Program-made: the position numbers and the translations under genes | Assembly (NCBI GenBank): GCA_034440575.1 | Contig: JAOTOL010001545.1 | Location: 671,001-735,000 of the forward strand | Direction: 5' to 3' | From: Imbricaverruca yamaguchii | Taxonomy: Eukaryota > Arthropoda > Thecostraca > Neoverrucidae | DNA length: 64,000 nucleotides | The notes under the pieces: model-generated | Seen by the model: the letters and a program-made list of their open reading frames with translations, nothing else | Told to the model about the DNA's origin: nothing | Databases searched by the model: none | Shown here: positions 63,901 through 64,000 of the stretch, piece by piece | Layout of the letters: the number at the start of each line of letters is the position of its first letter | Numbering within the stretch: the first letter of the stretch is position 1

Positions 63901-64000
63901 CGTCCCGTGATCTCCGATATCAACCCCCAAAAGTGGTCCTGGAATTTCCGACGAACTGTGTACATTACCATGAAGTGACAATGGGGAAGATGGTCGTGAT

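Overview
This window is nuclear DNA from an animal. It has spliced genes with GT/AG boundaries, tRNA-derived SINEs with target-site duplications, non-LTR (LINE) retrotransposon fragments, a short terminal-inverted-repeat element and an exceptional density of minisatellites (about 25 arrays in 64 kb). Coding exons are very GC-rich and end in G/C, while introns and intergenic DNA are AT-richer. This fits a marine invertebrate with a repeat-rich, GC-biased genome, such as a barnacle or another crustacean. That placement is an inference from style, not from a diagnostic gene.

Layout. 1-946 is A/C homopolymer sequence that looks artefactual. 1.1-3.1 kb is a decayed CR1-type LINE on the minus strand, split by an inserted repeat. 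3.69-4.28 kb is a first coding exon (minus) of a single-pass membrane protein with an acidic repeat-rich tail. Minisatellites fill 4.3-5.95 kb. 6.1-6.8 kb holds two unexplained small minus-strand reading frames. 7.5-7.9 kb is a CpG-rich block with a candidate first exon (minus). From 8.55 to about 25.1 kb there is one large minus-strand gene. Its exons at 24238-25095 (possibly fused to the next), 20759-23636, 14719-15297, 10382-11237 and 8554-9730 (two exons) have GT/AG ends, and their reading phases agree at every junction. The product is a long, low-complexity, mostly disordered protein that I do not recognise. Its introns carry two SINEs, a further SINE fragment, (GGGTC)n DNA and other minisatellites.

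From 25.1 kb to the end I find almost no convincing coding sequence. Instead there is a succession of tandem arrays: 22-24 bp G-rich at 29-30 kb, 36 bp at 34 kb, 36 bp at 36-38.7 kb, 47/52 bp at 40-41.6 kb, 46 bp at 47 kb, 51 bp at 49 kb, 36/33/21 bp at 49.6-52.5 kb, 57 bp inside a LINE at 54 kb, an 18/19 bp CACGTG-bearing array at 55.5-57.1 kb, and 52, 38, 30, 5 and 66 bp arrays to the end. A second minus-strand LINE lies at 53.1-54.8 kb. CpG-rich islands at 30.1, 32.4-33.2, 35.9-36.3 and 57.4 kb may be promoters or small exons that I could not resolve.

The most unusual points are these. Coding minisatellites in the big gene contain single-base register breaks. A LINE reverse transcriptase frame is interrupted by an in-frame 57 bp minisatellite and has an altered catalytic motif. 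A 1.5 kb higher-order array carries a CACGTG E-box in almost every monomer. Three ultra-short retroposon 3' ends each have their own target-site duplication.
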